Shown in pieces: positions 9,264 to 18,062 of a DNA stretch of 48,858 bases. The notes beneath the pieces are model-generated. The model ran no database searches. It was not told the origin of the DNA and was given only the letters and a program-made list of their open reading frames with translations. A program made the translations under genes and the position numbers. This DNA is from Verrucomicrobiales bacterium (GTDB taxonomy: Bacteria; Verrucomicrobiota; Verrucomicrobiia; Verrucomicrobiales; DEV007): the NCBI GenBank assembly GCA_028281705.1, contig JANQJH010000151.1, positions 1 through 48,858 of the forward strand. Direction: 5' to 3'. Each line of letters begins with the position of its first letter. The first letter of the stretch is position 1.

Positions 9264-10712
9264 ATGAATGAAAGCCACTCTCGAATACGCGCCTTTACGG
9301 CGATGGAACTCCTCGCCACCGTCGGTTTGGTGGGCATCATTGGCACCCTTAGCCTCACCCTCTTTTTCGGGACACGGGAAGAGACCATGGCGGTCAAGCT
9401 CCGGTCCAATGTGGAGTCTCTCAACCGGGCAATCGCTGCCTATGAGAGCGGTGGGGGAGATTTGACCTCCAGCGTGGATGCCCAGCAAGTCCTCTCGAAA
9501 CTGAAAACGGTGGGCGACAGTGTGGCACAGCTTTCCCTACCGGGATACGCCGGCTCCTTCGTCGACGGGCGTTTGATCGCGGTGAGCGTGGACGCCGGAG
9601 ATGTGGGGTTGCGGGCGGTGTGGGATCTCGAGGCGCGGCGTTTCTCTCTGTCCGAGTCTGGCGGCGGCGTTCGATTCGAGCTAGCAGATGAGGTGACGGC
9701 GGACTTTGGCCAGGAAGAGGCCCGTGAAATGGACATCCCCGGGTTTGCCCAGGCTTCGAATTGGATCTGGGATTTTGAGGAGACGGCTCCGGCAGCGGCA
9801 CGGGTGACTCCGCAGATCCAGACGGGTGATGTTGAATTGACGATGAGCCCTGGATACCTGGATACCATCCAACTGGCCCCTCCTCTGTTTTCGATTCCCG
9901 GGGGCACTTACCCCAGCGGGAACTTTCCGTTGGAAGTAACCCTGTCCAACCCTCCGATCAATCCGGCGGGAACGGCGATCAAGTATTCGATCGATAGCGC
10001 CCCCTGGCAGCTCTATCTTGGAAGCCCGCTCCTCGTGAGCGCGGATACGCACATTGTGGCTTACGCCGATTCCGATGGGAACCAGCACTACATCAGCAGT
10101 TTTGCCACGACGCATTATTACGCTGCCGAAGACGACGAGACCCTGACGTTTGCTGGTCAATCGGCTGGTGAGTTCCGCGATGCCGAAGGTGGCAATGCGA
10201 TGGTGGCGAACTATGTGACCAATGGCCTGGATGCGGAGTTCGAGTGGGGGCGCGGTGTGGCGGGTTACGACTCGGGAAGCATCCTCTCCTTCACCTCGGA
10301 TTCCTTTGTCGATGTGAATGCGGAATCATGGTTCCGGTTGGGTGGTTTGGACTACTTCAATTCGACGATCAGTGCTCCGACTGAAGCGACGAGTGTCTGG
10401 CTCGATGTCACCATCGATTTCAGTACGCCGGACATCGCGGAGACGTTTGCCTTTGAACTCGCTCTGGAGAACACCGCCAATCTCGAGAGCAACACGGCCA
10501 ATCAAAATGCCGACTATGTCAGGATCACCGATCCGAACAGCGTGTTTTCAACCTCACTGAATGGGCAGCAGTACGAGCTGCAATTGCAGTTCGGTTACCT
10601 CGGCTCCGACGGCTTTGCCACGGTGGACCAATTCCACGTGCACGAAGGTGCTCGTGCCGAGGCCGATATTTGGGGTTACTTCGTGCCGAGCGCGGACGAG
10701 TCGCAGCCTTGA
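9264..10712 (+). CDS. Prepilin-like N-terminus fused to a large extracellular region with a chitobiase-C-like domain
   Basis: The protein starts with a prepilin-like leader (RIRAFTAMELLATVGLVGIIGTL), including the Glu five residues after the Phe. An amphipathic helix and a pseudopilin-like domain reach to ~residue 180. It then continues far beyond normal pilin size. Residues ~210-280 (PSGNFPLEVTLSNPPINPAG...IKYSIDSAPWQLYLGSPLLV) look like the CHB_HEX_C_1 beta-sandwich found at the end of many surface enzymes. The last ~190 residues form a beta-rich region of unknown type, possibly a choice-of-anchor-like fold. Total length is 482 aa. It follows another pseudopilin, and both are probably assembled or exported by the same type II/type IV-pilus-like machine. 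Confidence 0.75.
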   Translation: MNESHSRIRAFTAMELLATVGLVGIIGTLSLTLFFGTREETMAVKLRSNVESLNRAIAAYESGGGDLTSSVDAQQVLSKLKTVGDSVAQLSLPGYAGSFVDGRLIAVSVDAGDVGLRAVWDLEARRFSLSESGGGVRFELADEVTADFGQEEAREMDIPGFAQASNWIWDFEETAPAAARVTPQIQTGDVELTMSPGYLDTIQLAPPLFSIPGGTYPSGNFPLEVTLSNPPINPAGTAIKYSIDSAPWQLYLGSPLLVSADTHIVAYADSDGNQHYISSFATTHYYAAEDDETLTFAGQSAGEFRDAEGGNAMVANYVTNGLDAEFEWGRGVAGYDSGSILSFTSDSFVDVNAESWFRLGGLDYFNSTISAPTEATSVWLDVTIDFSTPDIAETFAFELALENTANLESNTANQNADYVRITDPNSVFSTSLNGQQYELQLQFGYLGSDGFATVDQFHVHEGARAEADIWGYFVPSADESQP

Positions 10713-10836
10713 TTCGACGGCGGCGTGCTGAATGGCATGGCGATTGACAATCGAGGAAGATTGCCGGAACGAGGGCACAGACGGCAATCATGACCGAAAG
10801 ATTGTCCCGAGGTTTCCATCGAATCGCATCCCAATC

Positions 10837-11442
10837 ATGGCCCATCAGAAACTTGAACTCGTTCAGATTTACAAGCTCCGCGTCACCCTGCAACACATCG
10901 AGCCTGACATTTATCGGACCCTGGTAGTGCCCAGCTCCTTCAGCTTGAGAGAGTTCCATGAGCTGCTCCAATGTGCGTTCGGCTGGGAGAACTGTCATCT
11001 ACACGCTTTTCGCGACCCGAAGGGTGTGACTTATACCAGCGCTCAGGAAGGGATGTTCGCCATGGAGATGGGAGAGGACGATATCGATGACGCCTCCGTT
11101 CAACTCAAGGAAGTTCTTCGCGCCAAAGGAGGCCGCCTGAGCTACGAGTATGACTTTGGCGACGGTTGGGAGCACGAGGTCGTGTTGCTGGAAAAAGGTC
11201 GTCCGAATGGGAAGGAACTCTATCCTTCGGTCGTCGACGGCGCGCGCAATTGTCCGCCCGAGGACTGTGGTGGTCCCTTTGGTTATGCAGAACTCGTCGA
11301 GATCGCGCAGACCAAACGGCGGGGAGGGAAGCTTGACGAAGAAGATGAGGAGAGATTGGAGTGGTTCGGCGACTTCGACCCGGAGGCCTTCGATCTCGAT
11401 GAAGTCAACAAGCGCGTCGTTTCCCGGGGCAAGCAATCCTGA
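10837..11442 (+). CDS. Plasmid pRiA4b ORF-3 family protein
   Basis: A cytoplasmic protein of 201 aa. Motifs of the pRiA4b ORF-3-like family (PF07929) are visible in order: YKLRVTLQHIEPDIYRTLVV, SLREFHELLQCAFGWENCHLHAF, LSYEYDFGDGWEHEVVLL and the GARNCPPEDCGGPFGY segment. The acidic tail matches the usual family ending. The family's molecular function is not established. The tracked ORF begins at 10732, but the ATG at 10837 (MAHQKLELVQIY) places the family start at the N-terminus, so I chose it. It is convergent with holA, whose stop is ~30 nt away. Confidence 0.9.
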   Translation: MAHQKLELVQIYKLRVTLQHIEPDIYRTLVVPSSFSLREFHELLQCAFGWENCHLHAFRDPKGVTYTSAQEGMFAMEMGEDDIDDASVQLKEVLRAKGGRLSYEYDFGDGWEHEVVLLEKGRPNGKELYPSVVDGARNCPPEDCGGPFGYAELVEIAQTKRRGGKLDEEDEERLEWFGDFDPEAFDLDEVNKRVVSRGKQS

Positions 11443-11471
11443 ATCCGGCGGACGGGGATCGATTCAGAGCG

Positions 11472-12641
11472 TTATGTCGAGACCGGGCGCTTGTCGCCGG
11501 CCAGAAGTTGGACGACCACTTGATTGAGGACGACTTTGTGGGAGAGACTGGTGGTGACGAGGCGGAGATTGGCTTCGAGGCACGTCTCCAGGCCGCGACG
11601 GAGTTCGGCGGTGCGGAAATTGGCGGCGGCCATGGAGGCGAGGAAGATCGGGTAGGCGTTCGGAGTGCCGTCCTTCTTCATGGGGAGGTGAGCGATTTCC
11701 TCGCGGGGAAGACTGGCGAGTTTGCTGTTGAACGCCTGGTAACTTCGCGCCTTGATGTGAAATCTTTGGACGAGGTCTTTGGCCAGGAGAAGGCGCCGGA
11801 CTTGGGGAACGATGGCGCCTAACAAGATGCCGACCGCCGTTTCGCCGCGGTAGAGCAGGTGGTCGATGAGGTCGAGGACGCGGGGCAACTGTCTTTTTGC
11901 CAGGGCGTTACCGATTTCGAAGATGACGCCACCACGGCTGAGGGAGACAATTTGGCGAATGTCTTCGAGGGCCACTTCACGGCGTTGCCCAAGATAGAGG
12001 TCCAGTTTCTCGAGTTCGAGATCGACCTGCTGGGTCTCGGCGCCGATGAGCATGGTGAAGAACTCAAGGCCTTCGCGGTCAAATCGCAGACTGCGCTTGC
12101 TGGCCTCGGCACTCACATATTGCATGATATCGCGCTCCCAGCCGTCTCGCGAGGTATCGGGTTTGCTGAATGTCTCCAGGTGAGCCGAGGCATTCAGCTG
12201 TTTGTAAAAGGTGCGCCGTTTGTCGATTGCTGGTGCGCTGAGGATGAAGGTTACCTCGGAGGGAAGGCCCTGCGTGAGGAGGCTGGTGAGTCCTTCGAGC
12301 GCGGAGAGGGTGGTCTTGGAATTTCCCGTGACGGAGTCGCCGAGAAAGTTGGCCCCCTTGAGCCAGACCACTTTGTTCCCTCCGAAGAATGGCAGGGTCT
12401 GCAGGGCTTCGAGCGTCCGCCCGATAATCCGGCTGGCATCCTCCGAATTCTCCGCCGTACCGTCGAGAGATTCCGCTCCAAACTCGTCGAGCCCGGCGCT
12501 CTTGTTCGTGAAGCAGTCGTGGGCTGCCTGCCGGACCCGACCCTCATCGTTGCCGGTGAAGGCAAAAACATTGTCGGCCTTCTTTGTTTTGGTCGTGGTG
12601 GCCTTCTTTCTTGGGGCGCGTTTTTTCTTCGGAGCCGGCAT
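11472..12641 (-). CDS. holA: DNA polymerase III delta subunit
   Basis: The clamp-loader delta subunit that opens the beta sliding clamp during replication. The N-terminal P-loop-like fold typical of HolA is seen (NVFAFTGNDEGRVRQAA, LQTLPFFGGNKVVWLKGANF), followed by the helical collar domain (VFEIGNALAKRQLPRVLDLI-like segment, LLGAIVPQVRRLL). The length of 389 aa is somewhat above the usual ~340. The excess is a Lys/Arg/Thr-rich N-terminal tail of ~22 residues (MPAPKKKRAPRKKATTTKTK). It is 6 nt downstream of the lamin-tail gene on the same strand, so it may be transcribed with it. Confidence 0.93.
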   Translation of the reverse strand: MPAPKKKRAPRKKATTTKTKKADNVFAFTGNDEGRVRQAAHDCFTNKSAGLDEFGAESLDGTAENSEDASRIIGRTLEALQTLPFFGGNKVVWLKGANFLGDSVTGNSKTTLSALEGLTSLLTQGLPSEVTFILSAPAIDKRRTFYKQLNASAHLETFSKPDTSRDGWERDIMQYVSAEASKRSLRFDREGLEFFTMLIGAETQQVDLELEKLDLYLGQRREVALEDIRQIVSLSRGGVIFEIGNALAKRQLPRVLDLIDHLLYRGETAVGILLGAIVPQVRRLLLAKDLVQRFHIKARSYQAFNSKLASLPREEIAHLPMKKDGTPNAYPIFLASMAAANFRTAELRRGLETCLEANLRLVTTSLSHKVVLNQVVVQLLAGDKRPVST

Positions 12642-12647
12642 GGGGTA

Positions 12648-15383
12648 TCAAGGCGCGATGGTGACGACCATCCGGATGAAGGATGTTTGGCCCGGCGTCA
12701 AGAAATCGCTGAAGGCGGCGGAGAAAACGTTCTCCATGTGTTGGGTGGCGGTCGGTTCGACCGGCGTCCAGGAGCGTAGATCATCGGAGAGCTCGAAGCC
12801 GATGGAGACATCGGTTGGAAGCGGCTGTTCGAGCGCGAGGTGAATGAGCGCGGCGCCCTCATCCGTGCGGATCTCGAAGAGGGGGGAGTGCTTCGGATTG
12901 GGGAGCACCGGGGAGGTGTCGAGTCCATACTCGAGAGCGTTGGGGAGCCCATCGTGGTCGGGATCATCTTGGGGGGCACCGATGCCGCCGAAGTGTTCTG
13001 CCCAGTTGGCGTAGGTGTGTTCTGGGGCGGGGACGTTTGCCCGGCCCGGCGTGGGGCTGAGTTGGGTGTAGGATTCTGTCAGTCTGGGTTCGCCACCGTC
13101 CGGGTATCTGCCAAGGGACGAGGAGTTGTTGGCCGCGCCTTCGTTAGGCTGCCTCTGGTTTGGGGTCAGGCTTTCGATGAGATCGAGAGCGTTTTCGTCG
13201 TCGGTTCCATAGACGACCGCATCCATCAGGCCTTCTTCCGAGGGAAGAGAACCGGCCGGGAAGTCCGATCGATCGCCACGGTAGAGGGCGACGCCGTCAG
13301 GGCCGTTTTGCAGGGTGAAACCCGGGATGCCGAGATCGACGTGGGAAACGTCTTCATCGCCGAGCACGAAGAAACCGTTGTTCTGGGTCGATCGCCCGGC
13401 CAAGTCGTAGGCGGCGTAGGAGGTACCTTGGGCGCCGTTGAAGAGGACGACCACGATGCCATCCAGAGGGACATGTCCCACGCCGCCATCATAGAGTTCA
13501 ATGAATTCGCGATCTTCCGGTCCGGCGTGATCGGCATCGAGTTCGTTGATGAGGAGAGTCAACGGCGGATCGCCGTCGTCGCGCACTTGAATCTGAATGG
13601 AGGCGTTGACGTGATCCGCCGAGGAAGCCGTGATTTCGACGGTGACATCGCCGTCGTCGATTGGATCGTCGATGGCTTCGAGAGGGATCTGGATTTGCGT
13701 GATCTGTTGGGGAATGATCACGTTTTGGGGGACGCGGAGTTCGCTCGGATCGCTGCTGGAGAAGGTGATTTCCAGGGGTGCGTCGAGCCTGCCGCCCTCT
13801 CGCTGGACGGTGAGGAGGAGAGCCTCCGGACCGTCGCTCTCGAAGACGACGAGGCTCTCGGCGGTCAGCGCCAGCGATGGCGGCGGCAGGCAAAACGGTT
13901 CCCCGGTCACCTGAAATCCCGGCGTGAAGCCCAACGGGCCCGATGGTGCATCCGCTTCGGTGTGGGGGATGAGGGTGCCGGAGAGTTCCGGGTCTCGAAC
14001 TAGAGACCCGCCTGATGATGGGACCTCTTCATAGCGCAGACCGGCGATTTCGAGGCCTTCCGGGTTCAGGATTTGGATGGTGTCGCCCGAATTGTTCAAG
14101 CCCAATCCGAAGGCGTTGGACCCGTTGGCCCGGTGGACCAGGGCGCCTCCGAATTGCGGGTGGAGACCTTCCACGACGTCGCCGCCGCCAAAAACGAGGG
14201 CCGCGCACCCGGGCTGAACGATGGTGCCCTGGGGAAATCGATGGCGAAGGGCCACGGCGTCCCGAAGCACGTGGTTGGATAGATCGATCGGCCCGCCCGA
14301 GACGTTGACCAGTTCGATGAATTCGTCGCTGCCCGGGCCGTCGAGGGCACCCTCTCCGTCCGCGTTGGCATCCTCGCGGTCGTCCGGGTAGATCTCGTTC
14401 AGGATGATTCCGGCTGGGGCGTCCCCGTCATCATCGAGAACGCGGATCACGGCCATGGCATCGAGGAATCCGGGCGATGTCGCCACGAGAGTGACCGTCT
14501 GGTCGCCATCTCTCCAGGCATCGTCTACTGGGTGGATGGAGAAGGTGACTGTCGTCTGGCCCGCTGGGATGGTGATCGCGCCGGGAGCCGAGATCTCCGA
14601 GAAGTCTGCGATGTCGAGCGTGAGAGCGGCGTCAAACTCGGTCGAGCCGGTCCTCGTGGCCGTCACTTCCACGGGTGTCGTCCTGGAACTCTCCAGCACT
14701 TCTTCAGGTGTGAGTGTCAAGGTGAGCGAGTCGAGGAGGTGATTGGACAGCCCTGGGGTCGGCGGGTTGGCGGCGTAGGACTCGCTGGAAAAGGGCTCGC
14801 CGCCGTCTGGGACCCGGCTCATGGAGGTGTCCGGGGCGTCGTCGATCTGTGGATGCCCCGGAGTGAGCGCCGCGATGAGTTCAAGATCGTCGGGGTCACG
14901 CGATCCATAGACCAGGGCGTCGACGAGATCCTCCTGGATGATGGGGCTGCCCCTGGGAAAATCAGCGATGTCTCGCCGGTAGAGGGCCACGGCGTCGGGG
15001 CCGTTCTGGATGGCACCGCGGGCGCCGGCGTCAATCTCGAGGCTGACATTGAGGACACCGGGATTGCCGATGACGAAGTAGCCCTGGCTGCTGGTGGCGT
15101 GGCCCGTCAGATCGATCGCGAGGTAGGAGGTGTCCGAGCTGCCGTTGAAGAAAACGAGGGTGTAGCCGTTCAGTGGTGTGTTTCCCGAGCCGCCGTCGTA
15201 GAGTTCGACGAACTCCGCCATATCGGATCCGGCCTGATCGGCGTCGACTTCGTTGATGACGAGGGAATTGGCCGCCACCGGCCGCAGGGAACCGAGGGTG
15301 AGGACGACGGGAATCGCCGCGGCGAAAGCCGACCGAAGAGCCTGCCGGGGGTGGAGGGACGTTGTCCTTGGAAAGTCGCACAT
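12648..15383 (-). CDS. Secreted lamin-tail-domain / Calx-beta surface protein
   Basis: About 911 aa with an N-terminal signal peptide (MCDFPRTTSLHPRQ... hydrophobic core ... RPVAAN). Three lamin-tail (LTD) domains can be seen, each with the INEVDAD/ILNEIYPDD/INELDADHAG start and an EF(V/I)EL core. Two of them share nearly the same ELYDGG and DALVYG/DAVVYG phrasing, pointing to internal duplication. Two Calx-beta-like modules (TVTFSIHPVDDAWRDGDQTV; TLTVQREGG...EAIDDPIDDGDVTV) separate the LTDs. The C-terminus has a Ca-binding-like DDPDHDGLPNALEYGL segment and a short beta-domain typical of verrucomicrobial exported proteins. The track also offers a GTG start at 15416; I prefer the ATG at 15383. 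It is probably an adhesive or surface-anchored protein, with no enzymatic motif. Confidence 0.85.
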   Translation of the reverse strand: MCDFPRTTSLHPRQALRSAFAAAIPVVLTLGSLRPVAANSLVINEVDADQAGSDMAEFVELYDGGSGNTPLNGYTLVFFNGSSDTSYLAIDLTGHATSSQGYFVIGNPGVLNVSLEIDAGARGAIQNGPDAVALYRRDIADFPRGSPIIQEDLVDALVYGSRDPDDLELIAALTPGHPQIDDAPDTSMSRVPDGGEPFSSESYAANPPTPGLSNHLLDSLTLTLTPEEVLESSRTTPVEVTATRTGSTEFDAALTLDIADFSEISAPGAITIPAGQTTVTFSIHPVDDAWRDGDQTVTLVATSPGFLDAMAVIRVLDDDGDAPAGIILNEIYPDDREDANADGEGALDGPGSDEFIELVNVSGGPIDLSNHVLRDAVALRHRFPQGTIVQPGCAALVFGGGDVVEGLHPQFGGALVHRANGSNAFGLGLNNSGDTIQILNPEGLEIAGLRYEEVPSSGGSLVRDPELSGTLIPHTEADAPSGPLGFTPGFQVTGEPFCLPPPSLALTAESLVVFESDGPEALLLTVQREGGRLDAPLEITFSSSDPSELRVPQNVIIPQQITQIQIPLEAIDDPIDDGDVTVEITASSADHVNASIQIQVRDDGDPPLTLLINELDADHAGPEDREFIELYDGGVGHVPLDGIVVVLFNGAQGTSYAAYDLAGRSTQNNGFFVLGDEDVSHVDLGIPGFTLQNGPDGVALYRGDRSDFPAGSLPSEEGLMDAVVYGTDDENALDLIESLTPNQRQPNEGAANNSSSLGRYPDGGEPRLTESYTQLSPTPGRANVPAPEHTYANWAEHFGGIGAPQDDPDHDGLPNALEYGLDTSPVLPNPKHSPLFEIRTDEGAALIHLALEQPLPTDVSIGFELSDDLRSWTPVEPTATQHMENVFSAAFSDFLTPGQTSFIRMVVTIAP

Positions 15384-15548
15384 GTCGTAGAGCCATTCGA
15401 GCAGGCAGACGGGCACCTGCTGGGAGGGGGCCCACGGTGCCTCTTTGTTGTTGCCTGCATCGGTTCTCTACGGAATCGGTCGGCAAATGTTCCCTCTGAA
15501 GGTGGCCGAGAGGTGATTTTTCCCGGCAGAAATTTCCAGGCGGTAGGG

Positions 15549-16268
15549 CTATTCGCCGATCGTGGCTCCTTTGCCCCCAGAGTACGGCGCACCCAGACGA
15601 AGGGGCATCTGCGTCGTGGGAAAGTAGGAACATCGCGTCTGGCTCCGTCTATTTTGGTGGAGCCGGCTCTCGAACCACCAGGCGAGGCTCGCCGCGGCGC
15701 TTGCGAGCAAGATGAAGGCAGCGAGGAGGGCAACCATCGGCCGGCTAAACCTCAGGGGCTCGGGGAGCGACATGCGTTCGGTGAGCACGTGATCGCTGAG
15801 GAGCGCGGCGACGGTGCGGGTGATCATGGCGGCGGGATCCCGCCTCTGACCGGCGGCTTTCTCTTCGGCGAGATGCCGGTTGGCCACGGCGGCGGCGCGC
15901 TGAAAGACCGCCCCAAGCTGGGTGGCGGAGACGAAATCGACCAGGTCCCGGGTGCCGACGAGCGAGATCTGGTCCACGCTCTCGTCATAGACCAGGACCA
16001 CGGCAAAAGGGCTCTGGGCCCAGGCGTTGCGCAGGCCGGTGGCGCGTTCCGCGATGGTCTCCCCCTTGACCAGCCGGTAGGTTGCGACATAGAGCTCGAG
16101 CGCATGGTCCTCGAGGCCGCGGCGCAGGATTTCGGCGAGTTCTGCCTTGCCGGGATCGGAGAACAGTCCGGCCTCGTCGAGAATTCCTGAGGCCGGGCGT
16201 GGCTCCTGCGCAATTCCCGTGTTAATTAGTGTCAGTAGAATATTAAGGATAATAAATATTCTTGACAT
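15549..16268 (-). CDS. TPM-domain protein, secreted and membrane anchored
   Basis: A 239-aa protein with an N-terminal signal sequence (MSRIFIILNILLTLINTGIAQE). A TPM-like domain follows (GILDEAGLFSDPGKAELAEIL ... LELYVATYRLVKGETIAERATGLRNAW ... PFAVVLVYDESVDQISLVGT). A second membrane segment lies near the C-terminus (PMVALLAAFILLASAAASLAWWF), and then a short basic tail. TPM domains occur in proteins tied to photosystem repair, phosphatase activity or membrane-complex assembly; here the role is open. An alternative start six codons upstream (16286) is equally possible. It is divergent from the HTH/receiver gene across a 370-nt AT-rich gap. Confidence 0.8.
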   Translation of the reverse strand: MSRIFIILNILLTLINTGIAQEPRPASGILDEAGLFSDPGKAELAEILRRGLEDHALELYVATYRLVKGETIAERATGLRNAWAQSPFAVVLVYDESVDQISLVGTRDLVDFVSATQLGAVFQRAAAVANRHLAEEKAAGQRRDPAAMITRTVAALLSDHVLTERMSLPEPLRFSRPMVALLAAFILLASAAASLAWWFESRLHQNRRSQTRCSYFPTTQMPLRLGAPYSGGKGATIGE

Positions 16269-16286
16269 ATTGCCGGAACTTATCAT

Positions 16287-16575
16287 AATTAATAGATCGT
16301 CCTAAGAAATTTTATGGAGAACGCAATTTAAGCCGTCTCTTGCGCTTTGCCATAATTATCATGCAAAGCAGGTGTCTTTGGATTTACTAACCTAACTATA
16401 TTAACTTGGCTCATTCTCCAGATATCAGAACCAATTCTGAGACTCATTTTTTGAATAGTTGATCCAAAAGTCGTTCAGTTTTGAGAATTCTAGCTGGCGC
16501 CTCTCCCAAAAATATGGATTTATTGCAAAATCGCATTTTTATACCCAAAGATCGAATCGTTTTTGAAAATGGGTG
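16287..16575. other. AT-rich intergenic stretch between divergent genes
   Basis: This gap between the TPM-domain gene and the HTH/receiver gene has no supported ORF. It is markedly AT-rich against GC-rich neighbours, as expected for a divergent promoter region. The promoter and palindrome at its right end are listed separately. Nothing else distinct was seen. Confidence 0.5.
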
Positions 16576-16603
16576 TTGCTATTAATACCAATCCTTTTAT
16601 ACT
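16576..16603 (+). promoter_or_regulatory. Possible sigma70-type promoter for the HTH/receiver gene
   Basis: TTGCTA and TATACT are separated by 16 nt (4/6 and 5/6 consensus by eye). This would start transcription ~10 nt before the TTGCGATTAATCGCAA palindrome and ~50 nt before the ATG. The spacing is plausible, but the assignment rests on sequence only. Confidence 0.45.
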
Positions 16604-16621
16604 TAGCGATAGATTTCACAA

Positions 16622-16637
16622 TTGCGATTAATCGCAA
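16622..16637. promoter_or_regulatory. Perfect 16-bp palindrome, candidate operator
   Basis: TTGCGATTAATCGCAA is its own reverse complement over all 16 bases with no loop, the form of a dimeric repressor site rather than a hairpin. It sits just downstream of the proposed promoter and 23 nt before the ATG of the DNA-binding response regulator. Autoregulation by that protein is an attractive but untested inference. Confidence 0.5.
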
Positions 16638-16660
16638 CAACGCGAACCAAAGAGAAGAAT

Positions 16661-17221
16661 ATGTCAAACGAGGCACAACCAGAACTCCTTACCGTCAAAG
16701 AGACGGCGGAATACCTTAGGATCCCGCTGCCCACGGTTTATTATCTAGTCCAGCGTGGACAGCTTCCCGCCATTCAGATTGGCGGCCGGTGGCGAATCAA
16801 GCGCAGTTTGCTTGACCGCGATATTCTGCGCAACGAAGAAGCGGGACAGCCCACTGTCCTCGTGGTGGATGATGACCCCGCGCTGCAGACGCTCTTCAAA
16901 CAGTTTCTCAAGAAAGCTGGTTTTGGCCGGATTGTGGTTGGGTCCGGTGCCGAGGCGATTAGTTTTGCCGAACGGCAGTCCTTTGACCTCGTCTTCCTCG
17001 ATCTGAAATTGCCCGACATCGCTGGCGACGAACTCTATGCCAAGCTGAAGGGAATCCATCCGGATATGCCGATCGTGATCATCACGGGCTATCCTGACAG
17101 CGAGATCCTGAGCAAGATTCTCTCGAGTGGTCCAGTGACGGTGATCAAGAAGCCCATCGAATTCGATCAGCTCAACCGCACCGTGCGCATTTTGGGCCAC
17201 AAGGGGGCGGAAGTTTCCTAG
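16661..17221 (+). CDS. Excisionase-type HTH fused to a response-regulator receiver domain
   Basis: 186 aa. Residues ~9-57 form a MerR/excisionase-like winged helix (LLTVKETAEYLRIPLPTVYYLVQRGQLPAIQIGGRWRI, the helix-turn-helix_17 style). Residues ~65-183 form a CheY-like receiver: acidic pocket D70-D72 in VLVVDDDP, phosphoacceptor D114 in VFLDLKLPD, T142 in ITGYPD and the conserved Lys in IKKPIEF. The DNA-binding domain is N-terminal to the receiver, the reverse of OmpR/NarL order. The ATG at 16661 is chosen over the tracked upstream start because of the AGAGAAG purine stretch before it. No histidine kinase is adjacent, so it is an orphan regulator. A strong terminator follows directly. Confidence 0.9.
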   Translation: MSNEAQPELLTVKETAEYLRIPLPTVYYLVQRGQLPAIQIGGRWRIKRSLLDRDILRNEEAGQPTVLVVDDDPALQTLFKQFLKKAGFGRIVVGSGAEAISFAERQSFDLVFLDLKLPDIAGDELYAKLKGIHPDMPIVIITGYPDSEILSKILSSGPVTVIKKPIEFDQLNRTVRILGHKGAEVS

Positions 17222-17253
17222 CGTGGTTTGCGTTCAGGTCTGTGAAATCAATC

Positions 17254-17279
17254 AAGCCGCCTTTCGGGGCGGCTTTTCT
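17254..17279 (+). terminator. Rho-independent terminator after the HTH/receiver gene
   Basis: AAGCCGCC and GGCGGCTT form an 8-bp GC-rich stem around a short TTTCGG-type loop, followed by TTTTC. It lies ~35 nt after the stop codon at 17221. Confidence 0.85.
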
Positions 17280-17370
17280 CATTCTGGCACTTCCTTTTGC
17301 CTGCCCTCTCGTTAGGTAGACAGCCACCTCCCCCATCACATTTGATCACCCGATTCCCACCCGGCCCTCC

Positions 17371-18048
17371 GTGATTCGTTTCTCCTTTTTTCCTCCCGCC
17401 CGCGGCGGTGGCGTGCGTAGAGCCCAGTCGGGATTTTCGTTGGGGCCCTTCGTCGCCACGATGGCCTTCGTTCTCATCATCCTGCTGTGGAATCGGGTGG
17501 AGCCCACGCCGCCTCGGATGGAGGGCGGATTCACTGTTTTTCGGGAGGTGGAGCTGGTCGAGAACGGGGGAAATGATGGGGATAGCTTTCGGATCCGGCA
17601 CGAAGGCGGGAGCGTCGAGGTCTTCCGGCTCTATTTTGTCGATACCTGTGAGAAGAGCGCGCGATTTCCCCGCCGGTTGGACCATCAGGGGGAATATTTT
17701 GGCGGCCTGGGGCGCGATCGTGTGCTGCGGCTGGGCGACGAGGCCCGCGAGACGGTCCTGGATTGGCTACGACGTGAGCCGTTCGAAGTCTACACGCGGA
17801 GGGAGCGCGTGATGGAGAGTGATCGCCTGTATGCCATGATCCGTTTTCCCGAGGCGTCAGCAGACGGGGATTCCTGGTTGGCGCAACGACTGGTTCGCGC
17901 CGGGCTCGCCCGAATTTACACCCGCGGGACCGCTCTTCCAGACGGGACGCCGGAGGCGGGCTTCAAGCGGGAGCTCGGTGTGCTGGAATCGGAGGCCAAA
18001 CGTGCGCAACGGGGCGCCTGGCGTTTCCAGACGAACGGCGCCAAGTAA
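17371..18048 (+). CDS. Membrane-anchored thermonuclease-family (SNase-like) protein
   Basis: An N-terminal membrane segment (GPFVATMAFVLIILLW) is followed by a staphylococcal-nuclease-like domain at about residues 60-215. The landmarks are the DGDSFRIRHE strand, VFRLYFVDTCE (the R-x-x-x-x-D substrate/Ca region), SDRLYAMIRF, and the helical end WLAQRLVRAGLARIY with the late E-x-x-A-x-x-x-x-x-G-x-W (LESEAKRAQRGAWRF). The Arg after the first strand and the acidic residues suggest an active phosphodiesterase, but I cannot verify all catalytic positions. The start is a GTG; an in-frame ATG at 17461 would shorten it to the anchor plus domain. It is convergent with trxA. Confidence 0.8.
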   Translation: MIRFSFFPPARGGGVRRAQSGFSLGPFVATMAFVLIILLWNRVEPTPPRMEGGFTVFREVELVENGGNDGDSFRIRHEGGSVEVFRLYFVDTCEKSARFPRRLDHQGEYFGGLGRDRVLRLGDEARETVLDWLRREPFEVYTRRERVMESDRLYAMIRFPEASADGDSWLAQRLVRAGLARIYTRGTALPDGTPEAGFKRELGVLESEAKRAQRGAWRFQTNGAK

Positions 18049-18062
18049 GTTAAGTTAACGCG

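Noticed and set aside
12840-14003. 387-aa plus-strand ORF
   Set aside because: Antisense of the lamin-tail gene; no motif and no plausible start region.
14532-16190. 552-aa plus-strand ORF
   Set aside because: Antisense shadow of the lamin-tail and TPM genes in GC-rich DNA; no domain, signal or membrane feature, whereas both minus-strand genes have clear ones.
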